Notes: a model not told the origin generated them from the sequence alone. A DNA stretch of 64,000 nucleotides from Sipunculus nudus (GCA_026874595.1 CM049315.1:59768889-59832888); one strand, 5' to 3'. Positions 48,191-60,666 are shown, counted from the stretch's first letter. A program made the numbers and translations.

Positions 48191-49010
48191 GGCTTTTAGC
48201 TCATCTGACTGAAAGTAATCTTAGCTATAGGGATGGGTCTTCATCCGTTGTCCATCTGTCTGTTAGCAGGGCACAAATCATAACTGTAATGCCCAGGAAG
48301 TTCTAGCTATACATGCTTACATCATTATAGGTTGTCTGTGAAAAACTGAAAAGCAGGTCACTGTGACCTGTGTTCTCCAGATTACACAGCAAAAATATTG
48401 GAATCCATCTGCCAGACTGTTAACAGGACACGAATTGTGACTGAAAGACCCAGCTTCGAACTTCACTTGCCAACTGGTCCTTTTAGTTCCTCTGACGAAA
48501 CCAATATATAGGTCACTTTGACCTATATTTCCTTAATTATTCAGGAAAAACCTCAAAGCCCTTGTCCATCATTAACAGCACAAATCAAAACCACATGAGC
48601 CAGGAAGTTCAAACTTCACATGACAGGACCTGAAAGGTTTTCTGTGGAAACCATTAAGTAGGTCACTACATTTTTGGAGTTATGTTGTGAAACATCAGAA
48701 TCCATGCTTCAGCCTGTTACAATAGCACATATTGTAACCGAAAGAACCCAGGAACTTTGAACTTCCAATGATCATAATGTAGGTTGCTGTGACCTATATT
48801 TCCTGAAGCTATAGCTTCAGAAACATGAAATTTGACATGCTAACTATTTGAGATAGGTTCTCTTTGGAAACCAAAAAGTAGGTCATTTTAAGTTATTGTG
48901 CAAAATCCACCATCCATTTGTTAACAAGACATGAATCATAAGACCCTGCAATTTTAAACTTCACTTGCTAAATGGTCCAGATTGTGATGGAGCAAAAACT
49001 CAGTATTATG
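48191..49010 (+). mobile_element. Tandem-core element, ~160-bp units
   Basis: The head TTTTAGCTCATCTGACTGAAAG and CATCCGTTGTCCATCTGTCTG leader are those of the 32536 and 52013 elements. About five cores follow, with AACAGGGCACAAATCGTAAC-like starts near 48270, 48425, 48573, 48720 and 48912. Cores include AGGTCACTGTGACCT (48355-48369) and AGGTCACTTTGACCT (48510-48524). Confidence 0.6.
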
Positions 49011-51169
49011 TAGGACTGCTGTTTGTAAAATTTCATACACAAGGCTGGATTGGCCAGGAACTGCTTGATCTATTGAATATCAGAATTCTGATTGATCTTG
49101 CATGACTTTTAACTGCTATAGGAGACTTTCTATATGATTTATTTTCTTTTGTGTTTGAGGATAGAGCCCCATGTTGAGGGAGGGGGTAAATTATTTATAA
49201 AACAGTTGTCTTTATAGAACTCTTAAATTTTCCTTACCACAAAATGTTAAGGTTTCCAGTGTATGTTTTGTCAGCTTATGAATACTTTAGGAATTGCTGG
49301 AGCTATTAGCACCAGATTGTCAGTGCATCTTGATATGGTGAATGGCATTTCATTCAAAGCTGCAGGCAGTGTTACTTATTTTGACCTAGTTAATTAGTGA
49401 ACACTTGGAAATTTCTTTACCTATTTCCTGTGAGCTATAATGGTATATTTCCCTTTTTTCTTAATGATATGCACATTTAAGCCATAGATAGCTCTCCTCA
49501 TCCTGGACAACCACATACTTCCATATTTTTGCAGTTTCACTGTATTTATTCATTGTTGCCCATTCCGGTGCACAGTTTTGCACAGAGTGAATGTAAGACC
49601 CTTAGATCTTTTGTTGAGAATGACAGACTATAGCTATTAATCTGATACTTAGCAGGGCACAAATGGTAACCATTAGAAGTGGGAAGTTAACACTAATAAT
49701 ATACAGACATGCTCTTGTAATTCTTCTGGCAAATACCAAATTAGACAACTTATGCCCTACATTTACTGTATGTGTTGTGTCAGATTCAGCTGAGTGTCAT
49801 GGGCCAATAGTCTTATTTTACTTTTGATAGTGTTGCTACCAGTATACTGTTTAGTTTATGATATTTATTGTATTTTGCATGTTTACCAACCTATTTAACC
49901 ACTAGTAATATTCATGATATGATGTTTTGTGAATTCCTGATCCCACCAAGGATATTATAGCCCTCTGATATCTTTGATCCCACAAAGACTTCACACTGGA
50001 ACTGGGTGTGGACAGACAATACTTTACTCACTGCTTGGTTTACCTTGCAAATTCCATCAATTCATAAGAAATTTTCACACATTTTGTAGGCACTGCCAGT
50101 GTCATTATTTGGACATTTTTGTCCATAATCCAAAATGATTGAAAACAAAATCCTGAACACTAACACAAAGAACTAAGTTTGAGAGTTTGAACTTAAATTG
50201 ACTCAAAAGAAATTGTCCTTGGGTTACTTGTTCAGTTGATGATTTAAGTGTTTTTTATGATGTTTATGGCCATTCTTGCTGAATCATGATATCACCCATT
50301 TTGTTTTGTTTTTTTTTAAATTGCATGGGACATAGTACACTATTTTATCATATCTGTCCATCTCTTGTATCAGTACCTATTTGTTGTTAAAACATTTGTT
50401 CATACAACATTTATATTTTTATACAAAAAGAAAGCTTGTTACCTGTTAGCTGATTTCATGAGAGATGCAAACCTGCTCATGATAATAAATGTTATCATTA
50501 CCTTATGCTTTGCTCGGTTTTGTTCTGTGTTGTTGTTTACTTATTTTGTGAGGTTCTTCTCTAAATAGTGCTGAAATAGGTACCAAATTTTTTATATGAG
50601 CACTCGATAGGCACTTCATGTAATTGAGTCAGACTCAAATATATGTTTTCATGGCAACACTGTAAACATAAAAGGTATAAGTGGACATTTGTTTGTGGTA
50701 GAGCTCATTTTCGTTGTGCTCATAATATTGCAAAATATATATCAATTTGACTTGGTGACAGTTCAACTCTCTCTCAACGAAGGAATTGATAAAAATCTAT
50801 GTTAAAAAAAAAGCTGACAGCACAGGTTTCTCAACATTTTGGTAATGAACAAATATAGACTGCCTGTAAGTTCGCAGTAATATACAGGTGTGCATGAAAA
50901 CACTCAAGTGGAGGAGTAAAATTTTGGACACGAGTAAGTGGTAAGTATTACGCAGGCTTGATTACTCAAGCACGCCTTTCACCTCTAGCTTTAAATAAAC
51001 ATTTTTCTAAATGTGTTCCCTACCACCAGGCGTAATGTTAGGCTTGCACTTCTTGGGGTTCAGATAGACTAATTACAAAGGCTTCACGTTATTGGTAGAA
51101 ACCCTTATTATTGAGAGGACACGGAGGAACTGGCTCAAAGGGATAGTATTACCATTATATCACACTTTA
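49011..51169. other. No gene seen
   Basis: AT-rich, with weak scattered similarity to the neighbouring tandem-core families (for example GCAGGGCACAAATGGTAACC near 49653). No exon could be supported. Confidence 0.3.
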
Positions 51170-51900
51170 GCGAACCTACAATTGTTTTTGGGTTTCATGC
51201 ATCTGTGCACATGATCGATGGCTATCTCATACGCAAAACTGGTGATGCCACCTAAAATAATTTGTGTTGTGTTGTGAACATCCATGCCAATATTTTAGGA
51301 GTGCCGTTTGTGTAATTAGTGCTTGTACTCTTGTTCAAAATGTTTACTGTACTTGCTTTGTACATGTATTTGCACACATGTATTTTAAAAGTAATCAAGT
51401 ACTTTCAAATAATATGACAGGAACCTGTATTTGTAGAGTGAAACATTGAGTGAAACCCCTGGATCTAGGACTCAAATGTATACCTTCCTAAATTAGGAGT
51501 CGAGTGTGTGGGCCTTGTTGGAAGGGGTTGCAGGGACATTTGTTTTTCATTCTTTTTCTCCTATAAATACTCGTGATCCCATAAGAGTTTAAAAAATTAG
51601 ATAAAGACCCAAAATCTGCATAAAACCTATAAAATAAAATCACATTAATGACCTGTGACAGGTTTTGTTGGATCCAGGACATTATCTTGTTAATTTGCTG
51701 TGAATGATCAGAGATACACCAGTATGAAATTAGCATATGAAAAGTACATGTACAAAGCAAGCAACGGTACTAAAATTTTGAACCAGAGTACAAGCGCCAA
51801 GTACATAAACATCACTCCTGATACACTGGCATGGATGTACTCTATGCAAAAATGAGCGTGGATGGCGCAACCTGTCTTGTGTATGAGAAAGCTGTACAAG
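51170..51900. repeat. Inverted pair of intron-2 repeat segments
   Basis: 51170-51410 matches 45980-46240 in the same orientation (TTTTTGG.TTTCATGCATCTGTG, then the AGTGC..TTTGTGTAA region). 51720-51900 matches it on the opposite strand (GTACATGTACAAAGCA; CATGGATGTAC). The two arms face each other around about 51560. Confidence 0.6.
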
Positions 51901-52012
51901 GACGAAATTACTTGTCCTACTTGGCTTGTAATCGTAGTATGCTTATTTGGCCAAATGACTAAATTAAGCTCCCCATAACTAAGCCAATTTTTTTTTTAAT
52001 TACAGTTTTTAT

Positions 52013-52580
52013 TAGCTCAGCTGACTATAAGTCATCTGGGCTATAGTCCTGGTCCTCTCTCCCTCGTCCGTCCGGCCGTCCGTCCGTTAACAGGGCACAT
52101 TTTGAAACCGTTGGACCTATGAATAAAAAATTTAGCATACAGTTAGAGGTCCCCAAAATCTCCTACATTACCGAAAATTAGGTCACTAGGACTCCGTTCC
52201 TTCGAAATATTAAGGAAAACCCTCCGTTTTCAATAAAAAAAAGCCTAATATCAGCCCAAGGCTGCCTAATATCAAAACCACTGATCTGTTTTTGATCATA
52301 TTTAGTATTCATATTTTTCCATACATTTTCTATTAACATACCAAAAATAATAGGTCCGTACTGAGTATTGTTTTGAAGTTATGGGCTGAAATATAATGCA
52401 TTTTTTTTTTAAATCAGGAAATATATATACTCACTTAACATGAGAATTGCTGAATTTGGAGACTTTTTTCTCAGGGATATAACTTTATTGAATCAAGATT
52501 CAATTGTTTACCCAAAATTAGATCTGAAAACAAAAATTTCAAACTTCAGCTGAGCGCCGTGACCCATGGGTCCCTTGTTT
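52013..52580 (+). mobile_element. Pearl/Helitron-like non-autonomous element
   Basis: Head TTAGCTCAGCTGACTATAAG, leader CGTCCGTCCGGCCGTCCGTC, then GTTAACAGGGCACATTTTG and one to two cores. It ends with TTCAGCTGAGCGCCGTGACC then CATGGGTCCCTTGTT, in which GACCCATGGGTC can form a terminal hairpin. Conserved heads, a GC-rich leader and a hairpin tail resemble Helentron-associated elements. This is inferred from structure; no Rep/helicase sequence is present. Confidence 0.6.
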
Positions 52581-53094
52581 AGTTTTTCCCCTGTAAAATG
52601 TAAGGCGATGCAGATGGCCCAAAATTAAATCAATCCGATGTTGGACAGGTGACTGATTTTTGCATAAAATTAAGTGACGCCTATGAGGTAGTATGATTTA
52701 TTGCAAGGATAACAGGTTCGCTGAAAAGTCATGAAATTTGTTAAGTTAAAAAATGTCAGAATGTTATTTCAGTGTTATTTACCCCCCAGTAAATTGGCTG
52801 AATGAACACAGATAATCATGTGTTTCAATAAAAATAGAATGGGATAAAACCGGAAAACGACCACCAACAGGACTACGATAAAGGCGTCGCATTTCTAAGG
52901 TTGTCGACTAAGTGAGGTTTAACTATCAAGGGTCAAACAACAGCTCGTCTGTCGTACATTGTTAACTTTTAAGTGCCCTGTGACAGACCTGTATAGCAAT
53001 TCAATATAATTTGGAATTACTGATTTTTCCCCCACCTACATCTATACATGGTTACTGCAATATGACAGGAAATTAACACGTTTTATGCAATTAG
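52581..53094. other. No gene seen
   Basis: ACAGGTTCGCTGAAAAG near 52709 is the reverse of the 41873-type repeat head. Nothing else was recognised. Confidence 0.3.
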
Positions 53095-53159
53095 GGCCAC
53101 CGTGATCACCGTGTCAGCCCGTCCTTCCGTCAGGGACACTTTCTTTCGCGCGCGATAAC
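53095..53159 (+). repeat. Left piece of the 145-bp-core element
   Basis: The leader (CCGTCCTTCCGTCAGGGACA) and first bases of a core (TTCTTTCGCGCGCGATAAC). It is separated from the rest of the array by the hAT-type insertion that follows. Confidence 0.65.
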
Positions 53160-55031
53160 CAGCGGCGTACCTAGACTCATTGCCGCCCGGGGCGGTCTTA
53201 GGAATTGCAGCCCCTCTAACAAAACATTACAAAACTGGATAATATATGGAAACATATCGTGTCAAATCTCCTTGTTACAGGCTTGTAATTTACAACAACG
53301 CAATTATATGGATTCACTGGCAGGGAACTCTCCCGCCATATATTTAAGAGCAGACATCTCTTTGCTAATGTAAATCAAAAGATCGCTCGAAGGTCAAACA
53401 AGAATATTTCATTATGAAGTGAACAGAAAGGAATATAACGAATCAATTGTAACTATAAAGAGATAACACTGCAGGATACACATACAATATGGGAAATTGA
53501 TCTTTCATCATTCATGTTAACAAGATTCATGATTACTTTTTACTCAACTTTATTTGGTGAGAGTTATTTCATTCACAACGCATACAAATACCTTGTCACA
53601 TCTATAATTCCACCCCTTGTTATCGCATATGACAGCAGAGCTACTGAGACATGCACGGTACTGCTGCATGCAAGGCACTTTAGTCTTTACTAAAAAATCG
53701 TAATTCAGGAGTTAAGCCTATATATGTAGACAGGGCATGTTTAATATTTTCACATAAAAAAATCCACTGTTTGGACAAACTGACTTTGTTTAATTAAAAA
53801 ATCCTCAGTTAAAAGCATACTTTAATACAAGGCTACATCAAAATAATTTTAGAATTATAGTGATTATGCACTTTGCGAGGTTTTATTTATGAACTTGTGA
53901 CTATTTGTTAGTCAGTAATTATATAATTTAAATATATTATAATTTAATTTCAAATGATTTGTCACAATATACAACAATTGTCTGTAGGTAGTGGATCATT
54001 AAACTGTTAATAACAGAATTTACAGTACAGATAAATATATCTTTAATTTAAGTTTTGAACTGTAAAAGTTAAAACTGATACTTGATACGTATATTGAACA
54101 TGTGGCTAAGCGGCCAGGGGGATTCATCCCGCCGGACAGTTATAATATAATTATATTTTAAAGTTAAAATAATCCCTACATAGGTCTGGGTGTTTTTTTG
54201 TTTTTATTCACGTTACATAAAAGATCATGCAGGTCATATTGGTTAATCGAAAGACACAGGCATTTAGGTAGTCCTCATTATATACACGATAGTGTAAACG
54301 TCTGTATTTCGACAATATTGATGCTAGAGTATGAAGAATCATGGAAAAAGGGCATTTCAGGTTGTTTCAGGTTGTTTAAATATCCTGGAATTTCGAGAAA
54401 TAAAGGGTTCAAGAATGGAAATTCTAAATACTTTCCAAGGAAAGAGCAACACAATTCGTCAAAATATTTTTGCACAATGTGTACGACAGACACCCCACCC
54501 CCATCATTGGGGGCCATTGGTCTTCTGGCAGGGTAATTCCCTGGTGATTATCAGTTGCTGCTAGGGATTTCAGTAAACGATGACCGCCCTGAAATGCAGG
54601 CTTTTTGCATGATTGGTCAGTTTATCGATGGCGTTCTGACATTGCAAGGCCACAGATTTAACAAAGAATAACTACAGATGTGTATTTCTTTTTTGCGTAC
54701 AGCTTTCCTCTATAGAGATCGTCCGCTGATAATATGGTTGGTTCCACTGCCAACTGAAATTCCTGAAAGGGACAAAAAGGCCAACTTTGTACTTTTTGAG
54801 GAACTTCTTAAGCCACTGATTATACTAAATCCCAGAAATGCCGTGACGAAAATGTGCAAATCGTTCGCTAATCATTTGGTAGGTTCCACTGTCAGGCTTA
54901 TAGTCCCTGAAATACTTGAAATGGGAAAAAAAGCCAAATTTGTATTTTTTGAGGAACTCCTTATGCCACTCTTTATAATAATTCCCCGAAATGCCGCCCC
55001 CCCCCCCCCCACCCCCTTAGGTACGCCACTG
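53160..55031. mobile_element. hAT-type non-autonomous transposon, 8-bp TSD
   Basis: The ends CAGCGGCGTACCTAGA (53160) and CTTAGGTACGCCACTG (ending 55031) are inverted repeats of hAT style (CAG..CTG). A perfect 8-bp duplication, GCGATAAC, lies immediately outside both ends (53152-53159 and 55032-55039). The interior of 1.87 kb is AT-rich and lacks a transposase. It contains a two-copy ~142-bp tandem segment (from about 54735 and 54877, GTTCCACTG..TTTTTTGAGGAACT). The insertion is younger than the tandem array it interrupts. Confidence 0.85.
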
Positions 55032-56345
55032 GCGATAACTCAACAACAACATACTACAGCTTTCCAAAATCCACAGGGATGATTGGTACCTATGAGGGCT
55101 CAAGACCTATCGAATTACAGACTTGTCCGAATTCCAATATAGCCGCCTAAGCCCAATCCCTGATTTTCTTTCATGCGCGATAACTCAACAACAACCTATC
55201 GCAGCTTTCCTAAATTCACAGGGATGATTGGTACCTATGAGGGCTCCAGATCTATTGAATTACAGACTTGTCGGAATTCCAATATGGCCGCCACAGCCCA
55301 ATCGCTGATTTTCTTTCGCGTGCGATAACTCAACAAAAACATACTACAGCTTTCCCAAATTCACAGGGATGATTGGTACCTGTGAGAGCTCCAGACCTAT
55401 CGAATTACAGACTTGTCAGAATACCAATATGGCCGCCACAGCCCAATCGCTGATTTTCTTTCACATGTGATAACTCAACAACAACATACTGTACCTTTCC
55501 CTAATTCACAGGGATGATTGGTATCTATGAGGACTCCAGACCCAACGAATTACAGACTTGTCGGAATTACAATATGGCGGGAACAGCCCAATAACTGATT
55601 TTTTTTCACACGCAATAACTCAACAACAACATACTGCAGCTTTCCCAAATTCACAGGGATGATTGGTACTTATGAGGGCTTCAGACCTGTCGAATTACAG
55701 ACTTGTCAGAATTCCAATATGGCCACAACAGCCCAATCGCTGATTTTCTTTCGCGCGCAATAACTCAACAACAACCTACTGCAGCTTTCCCAAATTCACA
55801 GGGATGATTGGTACCCAGAAGGGATCCAGACCTATTGAATTACAGACCTGTCAGAATACCAATATGACCGTCACAGCTCAATCGCTGATTTTATTTAGCA
55901 CACAATAACTTGACAACAACCAACTGCAGCTTTCCCATTTTCAAAAGGATCATTGGTGCCTTTGAGGGCTCCAGACATATCGAATTATAGACTTGTCAGA
56001 ATTCCAATATTGCCCCCACAGCCCAATCGCTGATTTTCTTTCATGCGCGATAACTCAACAACACTGTACTGCAGCTTTCCCAAATTCACAGGGATGATTG
56101 GTACCTATGAGGGCTCCAGACCTTTCGAATTACAGACTTGTCGGAATTCCAATATGGTCACCACAGCTTGATGGCTGATCTTCTTTCGCACACAATAACT
56201 TAACTACAACCTTCTGCAGCTTTCCCAATTTCACAGGGATCATTCGTGCCTATGAGGGCTCCAGACCCATTGAATTACAGACTGGCTCAAAATCAAATAT
56301 GGCTAACAGATTACATTCAGTGATTTTCTATTGCACACATTATTT
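55032..56345 (+). repeat. 145-bp tandem array, about nine copies
   Basis: The unit begins CGCGATAACTCAACAACAAC and continues TGCAGCTTTCCCAAATTCAC, AGGGATGATTGGTACCTATG, CCAGACC..GAATTACAGACT, GTCAGAATTCCAATATGGCC and CCAATCGCTGATTTTCTTTC. Starts lie near 55032, 55177, 55324, 55468, 55613, 55758, 55905, 56048 and 56194. Copies diverge toward the right end. The period equals that of the 1301-1810 element. Confidence 0.9.
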
Positions 56346-57464
56346 CAGACATATCTTCTTTAATTATATTTGATCCAGTAGGATTTTTTCCCTCATGCAT
56401 ATGGATAAAAACCTGTTTCTGTTTGTCATATTTTTCGAATTTAACTTAATTTTTCACCCATATATAAACTAGTCCAGCACTTGCAGAAATGCGGGGCCCT
56501 CTGAGGACCATTGTCCGACCACATATAGTTTTATTTATTAATACCGAAAAATGAGAAAAAGTCAAACTTTAAAAAAATCATATCCAAGCATATCTCATGC
56601 AAAACTTCTATTATTAACCATTTTCATTATATACAATGATTGTTGGTACGATATTTAAATTTGATATATCATTCACAGTAGCCACAGATCAAACAGATTC
56701 ATTCTACATTTCCCTGATAAAATTTATTTAATGGGAGATTGGCCCATACAAAGATGCCGACATTAACACTTGGTGAGCACACCTCACTCCTTCTGCTTGT
56801 CCTCCAGCGCAGAAAATCTACATCGCTGGGTTAATTAAGAAATACTCAGATGCTTTTCCCAGCCAATAAAGTTTATTAACAGATAACCCAATCGTGAGTT
56901 AAACCAAAATCAATCATAAATCTTTATTGACCAGTGAGTTAATCAAAACTAGGGGCCTAGGTATCACACAAACTACTACTACTATAACGTAAACATTCCT
57001 GGCCTTTGTGTGATATCCGTGAATGCTTTGATCTATGCCCTGCACTTGTTTTACTTACTGCTATTAACCAATTGTATCAGAGTTTTGCAGATACTGTTTT
57101 CAGCCAAACGCCGCCGCTAAGGCCCGTTTTCTATGTCCGCTTTTCTGTGCGCTCTTCATCGCGCGGAAAAGTCGAGACAGTTTAAACAAGCTGCATCATT
57201 TCCATGTACGCTTTTCATCGCGCTTGCATTTATCGCGATTCCTGTTCGACTTTTTTGCTCGGATTTTTGCTCAGTACAGTAAAAACAATAAACAGTACCT
57301 GGATTCAGCGAGTGGATAAGTGTACTTTGAAAATATATTCAGCGCGGTTTTCATCTTGTTGATTTCAAGTGTGATGAAATTTCAGCATGGAAAACCGGCC
57401 CAACGCATAGGTTCTAACGCATTGAACTTCCCTGTAACTACATGATGCAATTTTATGAAACTCG
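56346..57464. other. No gene seen; possible element tail
   Basis: GCGGGGCCCTCTGAGGACCATTG near 56491 may be the 3' tail of the 145-bp-core element. A patch rich in CGCGCTT/TCATCGCG words lies at 57120-57250. Confidence 0.3.
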
Positions 57465-57955
57465 CGGGTCATATGTGAACTGCTGCACCCTCATTTTGGG
57501 TTGACCTCTGACCTTATCTCTTTGCATCCATCTGTGCGTCCGTTTTCACAAGTAAACCTACATATCTTGGGACTCGTTGGGCAACTGGGCTAAAATTTTG
57601 CATGAGTATAGCTATTGGATAGCATACACAAAACTTATGGCGCTATTTACAACCCTTTTTGCACAGCGTTCATCTGTTTTTCTGCCTTGGGTTTAAATCA
57701 CTTATCTCTTTTCAGTGGTTGGACTTATTCGCTGGAAATTTTGAACATATAGACATCATGGATAGGGAGCTCGTTTATGTGACAGGTGGCGCCACCTGCA
57801 ATCACGTTTACGCTGCAGGCATCCATGCTTATATCTCAGGACTTGTTTGACATATCGGCCTGAAATTTCGCAGGTGTATAGATCTTAATTAGCTCTTTAT
57901 CATACACAAAACTAGTGGCGCCACCTGCAACTATTTTTTTGCATGGTGTCAGTAG
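57465..57955 (+). repeat. Dispersed ~145-bp core repeat (intron-2 family)
   Basis: CGGGTCATATGTGAACTG with GTTGACCTCTGACC matches the 43213-43270 segment. Cores then carry CAGGTGGCGCCACCTG (57783-57798) and AGTGGCGCCACCTGCAAC (about 57914). Confidence 0.7.
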
Positions 57956-58940
57956 CTTGAAATCCGTCGTTAAAGACTTGACCGCATTTTGCTAGCGTAC
58001 TGACTCAGAAACTCGGCAGGTGACCTCTCCTTTTCGCGGTTTCCATCCCGGCCCTTGGTGAGGTCGCTGGCAGGTCGGCCTTGCTGCACTTCGGCGTGAG
58101 TGCATTCCTCTTACCTCCCTCCCCTTTCCATAGACTAGCTGGTGTGACTGTAGCAGAAAGTCTTTAAAACACATCATTAATCAGGGTCATTTCTCTTTAG
58201 TCTATCATATGACAAAACAAAGATATCCAGTTAAAGTTCAATTACTCGACGCACTGAGACGAATAATTATCATTTCGAAAAAATACGAGGCTCCATATTA
58301 AAATTGTCTTCAGGCCCGTCTTCCCTGACAATTTGCGAGCTGGTGTTAATCATGAACACAGGCAAAACGGGGCCGCCTCATAACCACTCATCCTGGTTCC
58401 CAGCCCTCACACTGTCGAGTGATATTGTATACCTCAGTACTTAACGAACAATTAAACTGAATCATGGATGAGAGCAGAACCAGGCCGCTTCACATCCAAC
58501 CAATACAAACAGTACTAAGAAATCACCTTGCAGCTGGGATGCATTACTAAGATTACGAGGGGGCTCTGAAATTCAGTGCACTGCTCTATAATCCGGAACA
58601 AACTCGTGTTCCTGTGCAAGATTCATCTGCAAGGGACAAAAACCATCCGTTGTATCTCCACTGCAGATGAAGTCTCTTAACTACGTTAGTTAACTTGTCT
58701 AATAAGTAACATATCTAAGCGCTTATTTAACAAAATCTTTGAGGTGCCTCGGACTCTGGACCCTGTGGCCTCTGCGGGTGGTGCGACGGTCCTTTTCCCC
58801 AAGTTGCAGAGCCTGATTCTGAGCTTCACTGTCATGGACACCCTTTTCTCGCTCAGCTACCATCTGAAAGCGTTCCACTTCAGGGTCCGGCATCCCTATA
58901 ACTGCCTCAGAGGCATCAGAACCTTCTAGAGCAGAGGGTC
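57956..58940. other. No gene seen; 3' region of the Ty3 element possible
   Basis: The downstream LTR of the minus-strand retrotransposon could lie here. I found no sequence shared with 63520-64000 that would define LTRs. Confidence 0.3.
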
Positions 58941-59043
58941 CGCTTCCTGAAAGGTCAAATTCCTCCGGATCTTATTCCGAATATAATTTTCCTGTGGCTG
59001 GAGAATCACTGTCTGCATCAGAGTGTCTATCGCTGGCTTTTTC

Positions 59044-59430
59044 TTACTCAGGGTTTTGCTCCTTGAAGAACTGGTTCCTTGCCCAGCGAAGCCAAAATGG
59101 CAAATGCGTCATAGGATAGGCCTTCAAGTTATCGCAGTGTACAAACCTGTCGCGTTTTCGGGTCTTCACACAATACAGGGGATGCTTTTTGATGATAACC
59201 AAGTATGGTCCTTTGTAAACTGGCTGTAGCTTTGTGCTGGTGCCCTTTTTGGTGGTTTTATCTAACTGATATAACAGCTCACCAGGTTCAAACACTCTCT
59301 CAAATGACTTAAGATCATAGTGCCTTTTCTGATAGGCTTGTATTGAATTCAGATTTTGCCTGACCTGTTCATAGATGTTGATTAGCCTGTCCCTAAGGTC
59401 CTTGACCCACTGGTTTATGCTACACCCCTG
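59044..59430 (-). pseudogene. Integrase C-terminal GPY module
   Basis: In the shifted frame, INQWVKDLRDRLINIYEQV and RHYDLKSFERVFEPGELLY lead to KLQPVYKGPYLVI. This matches the GPY/F module of Ty3-type integrases. The frame stops at 59044. Confidence 0.75.
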
Positions 59431-60190
59431 TCTTTGGTTCCGCCAGGTGCTGTGCCAAATATAAGATCCTCGGGTTGGACTACTTCTCTCCCCTGCATGA
59501 CTTGGTTGGCCGAGAAACCGGTTGAACTGTTCACCATTGAGTACAAAGCCATAGCTATCATTGGAAGATCACGGTCCCAATGTTTAACGTTCCCATCGAT
59601 CAGACAACGTATCATTTGGAGGAGTGTCCTATTATGCCTTTCAAGCTGTTTGTTGGAGCTTGGGTGGTACGGTGTCGTCCTGGTACGGGCTATATCCAGC
59701 ATCCTGTACAGAGATAAGAATATCTGTGATCCAAAATTGGTGCCCTGGTCAGTGTGCACATATTTAGGACATCCAAACGTGCTGACAAAATGCTCCAAGA
59801 ACTTGGTGGCAATGGTGGAAGTTGATTGTTCTGGAACTGTAGCACAGTCTACCCACTTGGAGATCTGGTCAATCATCATTGCCACGTATTCGTTTCCTGC
59901 CTCACTATCAGTCAAAGGAACTAACACATCTAAATGTACACTCTCCATCGGATAACCAGCGTGATTGGGTCTTTCCGTGGCCTTTTTGTTCTTGTGGCAC
60001 AAGTCACACGTCTGGCAGTGTAACTTACAATCTTGACTCATCTGGTACCAAATGAAAGACCATTTCAGTCTTGCGAGCGATTTCTCATAGCCAATGTGTG
60101 CTGCAGCTTTACTACCGTGGTACATGCTCAAAACTCCTGCTTGCAGGGACCTAGGAACAAGAGCCGGCTGTATCTTCCTACTTGTAGTTC
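59415..60190 (-). pseudogene. Ty3/gypsy integrase core
   Basis: The frame is readable upstream of the first ATG (VLSMYHGSKAAAHIGYEKSL). An HHCC zinc-binding segment is seen (H..H with CQTCDLC). The catalytic triad looks intact: D in HLDVLVPL, D in HTDQGTNFGSQ, E in NKQLERHNRTLL, with the usual 35-residue type spacing between the second D and the E. A +/-1 frameshift near 59430-59450 cuts it from the C-terminal module. Confidence 0.8.
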
Positions 60191-60597
60191 ACTAAGTTCA
60201 GCGCTGGATCCTGAAGCAACACCTGAGACTTGAGGAACCACAGCCACTTAGTCGCCTGGCTGTTCAGATTGAAGTCTGCCTGCTTTAGCATTTCATTATA
60301 GTCTTCAGAGGACAACCATAATATCACTGAACTGATGTCGGGGTTCTGTTCCTGTAACTCAGCAAGTTCAGTTGAAGGGTAATCCTGCACCGGATAGGAT
60401 GGTGCTGCCTCCTTCTCTTGGGAACTTTCCTCACATTGCTGGACTGTCGTGGCAAGGACAATGTACTTACCAGGTGAGGCAAACCAATCACCTGCACCAC
60501 AAACTGCTGAGTCCTTACCCGGCGGCTTGGCTGCCGGAAACTGGGGATCCGGGCTGTCTGAGATGCAGGCATCGAGCTGCCTCACCCCTAATGGCAA
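60178..60597 (-). pseudogene. Retrotransposon RNase H-integrase linker
   Basis: Contains STELAELQEQNPDISSVILWL, the phrase preceding integrase in many Ty3/gypsy polyproteins, where a Gln-Xaa-Asp-Pro-type helix occurs. A stop at about 60178 and a frameshift separate it from the integrase frame. Confidence 0.6.
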
Positions 60598-60666
60598 CGC
60601 GTCGTTGACATCATTGTGGAAACTCTCCCACAGTTAATGAGCCACGGTGCATTTCCGGGTACCTCT

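Noticed and set aside
54678-55082. 134-codon frame
   Set aside because: Lies across a two-copy tandem segment, a poly-C run and the right terminus of the hAT-type element; it cannot be a gene crossing the TSD.
57956-58940. LTR for the Ty3 element
   Set aside because: No segment here is repeated in 63520-64000; without a second copy an LTR cannot be claimed.
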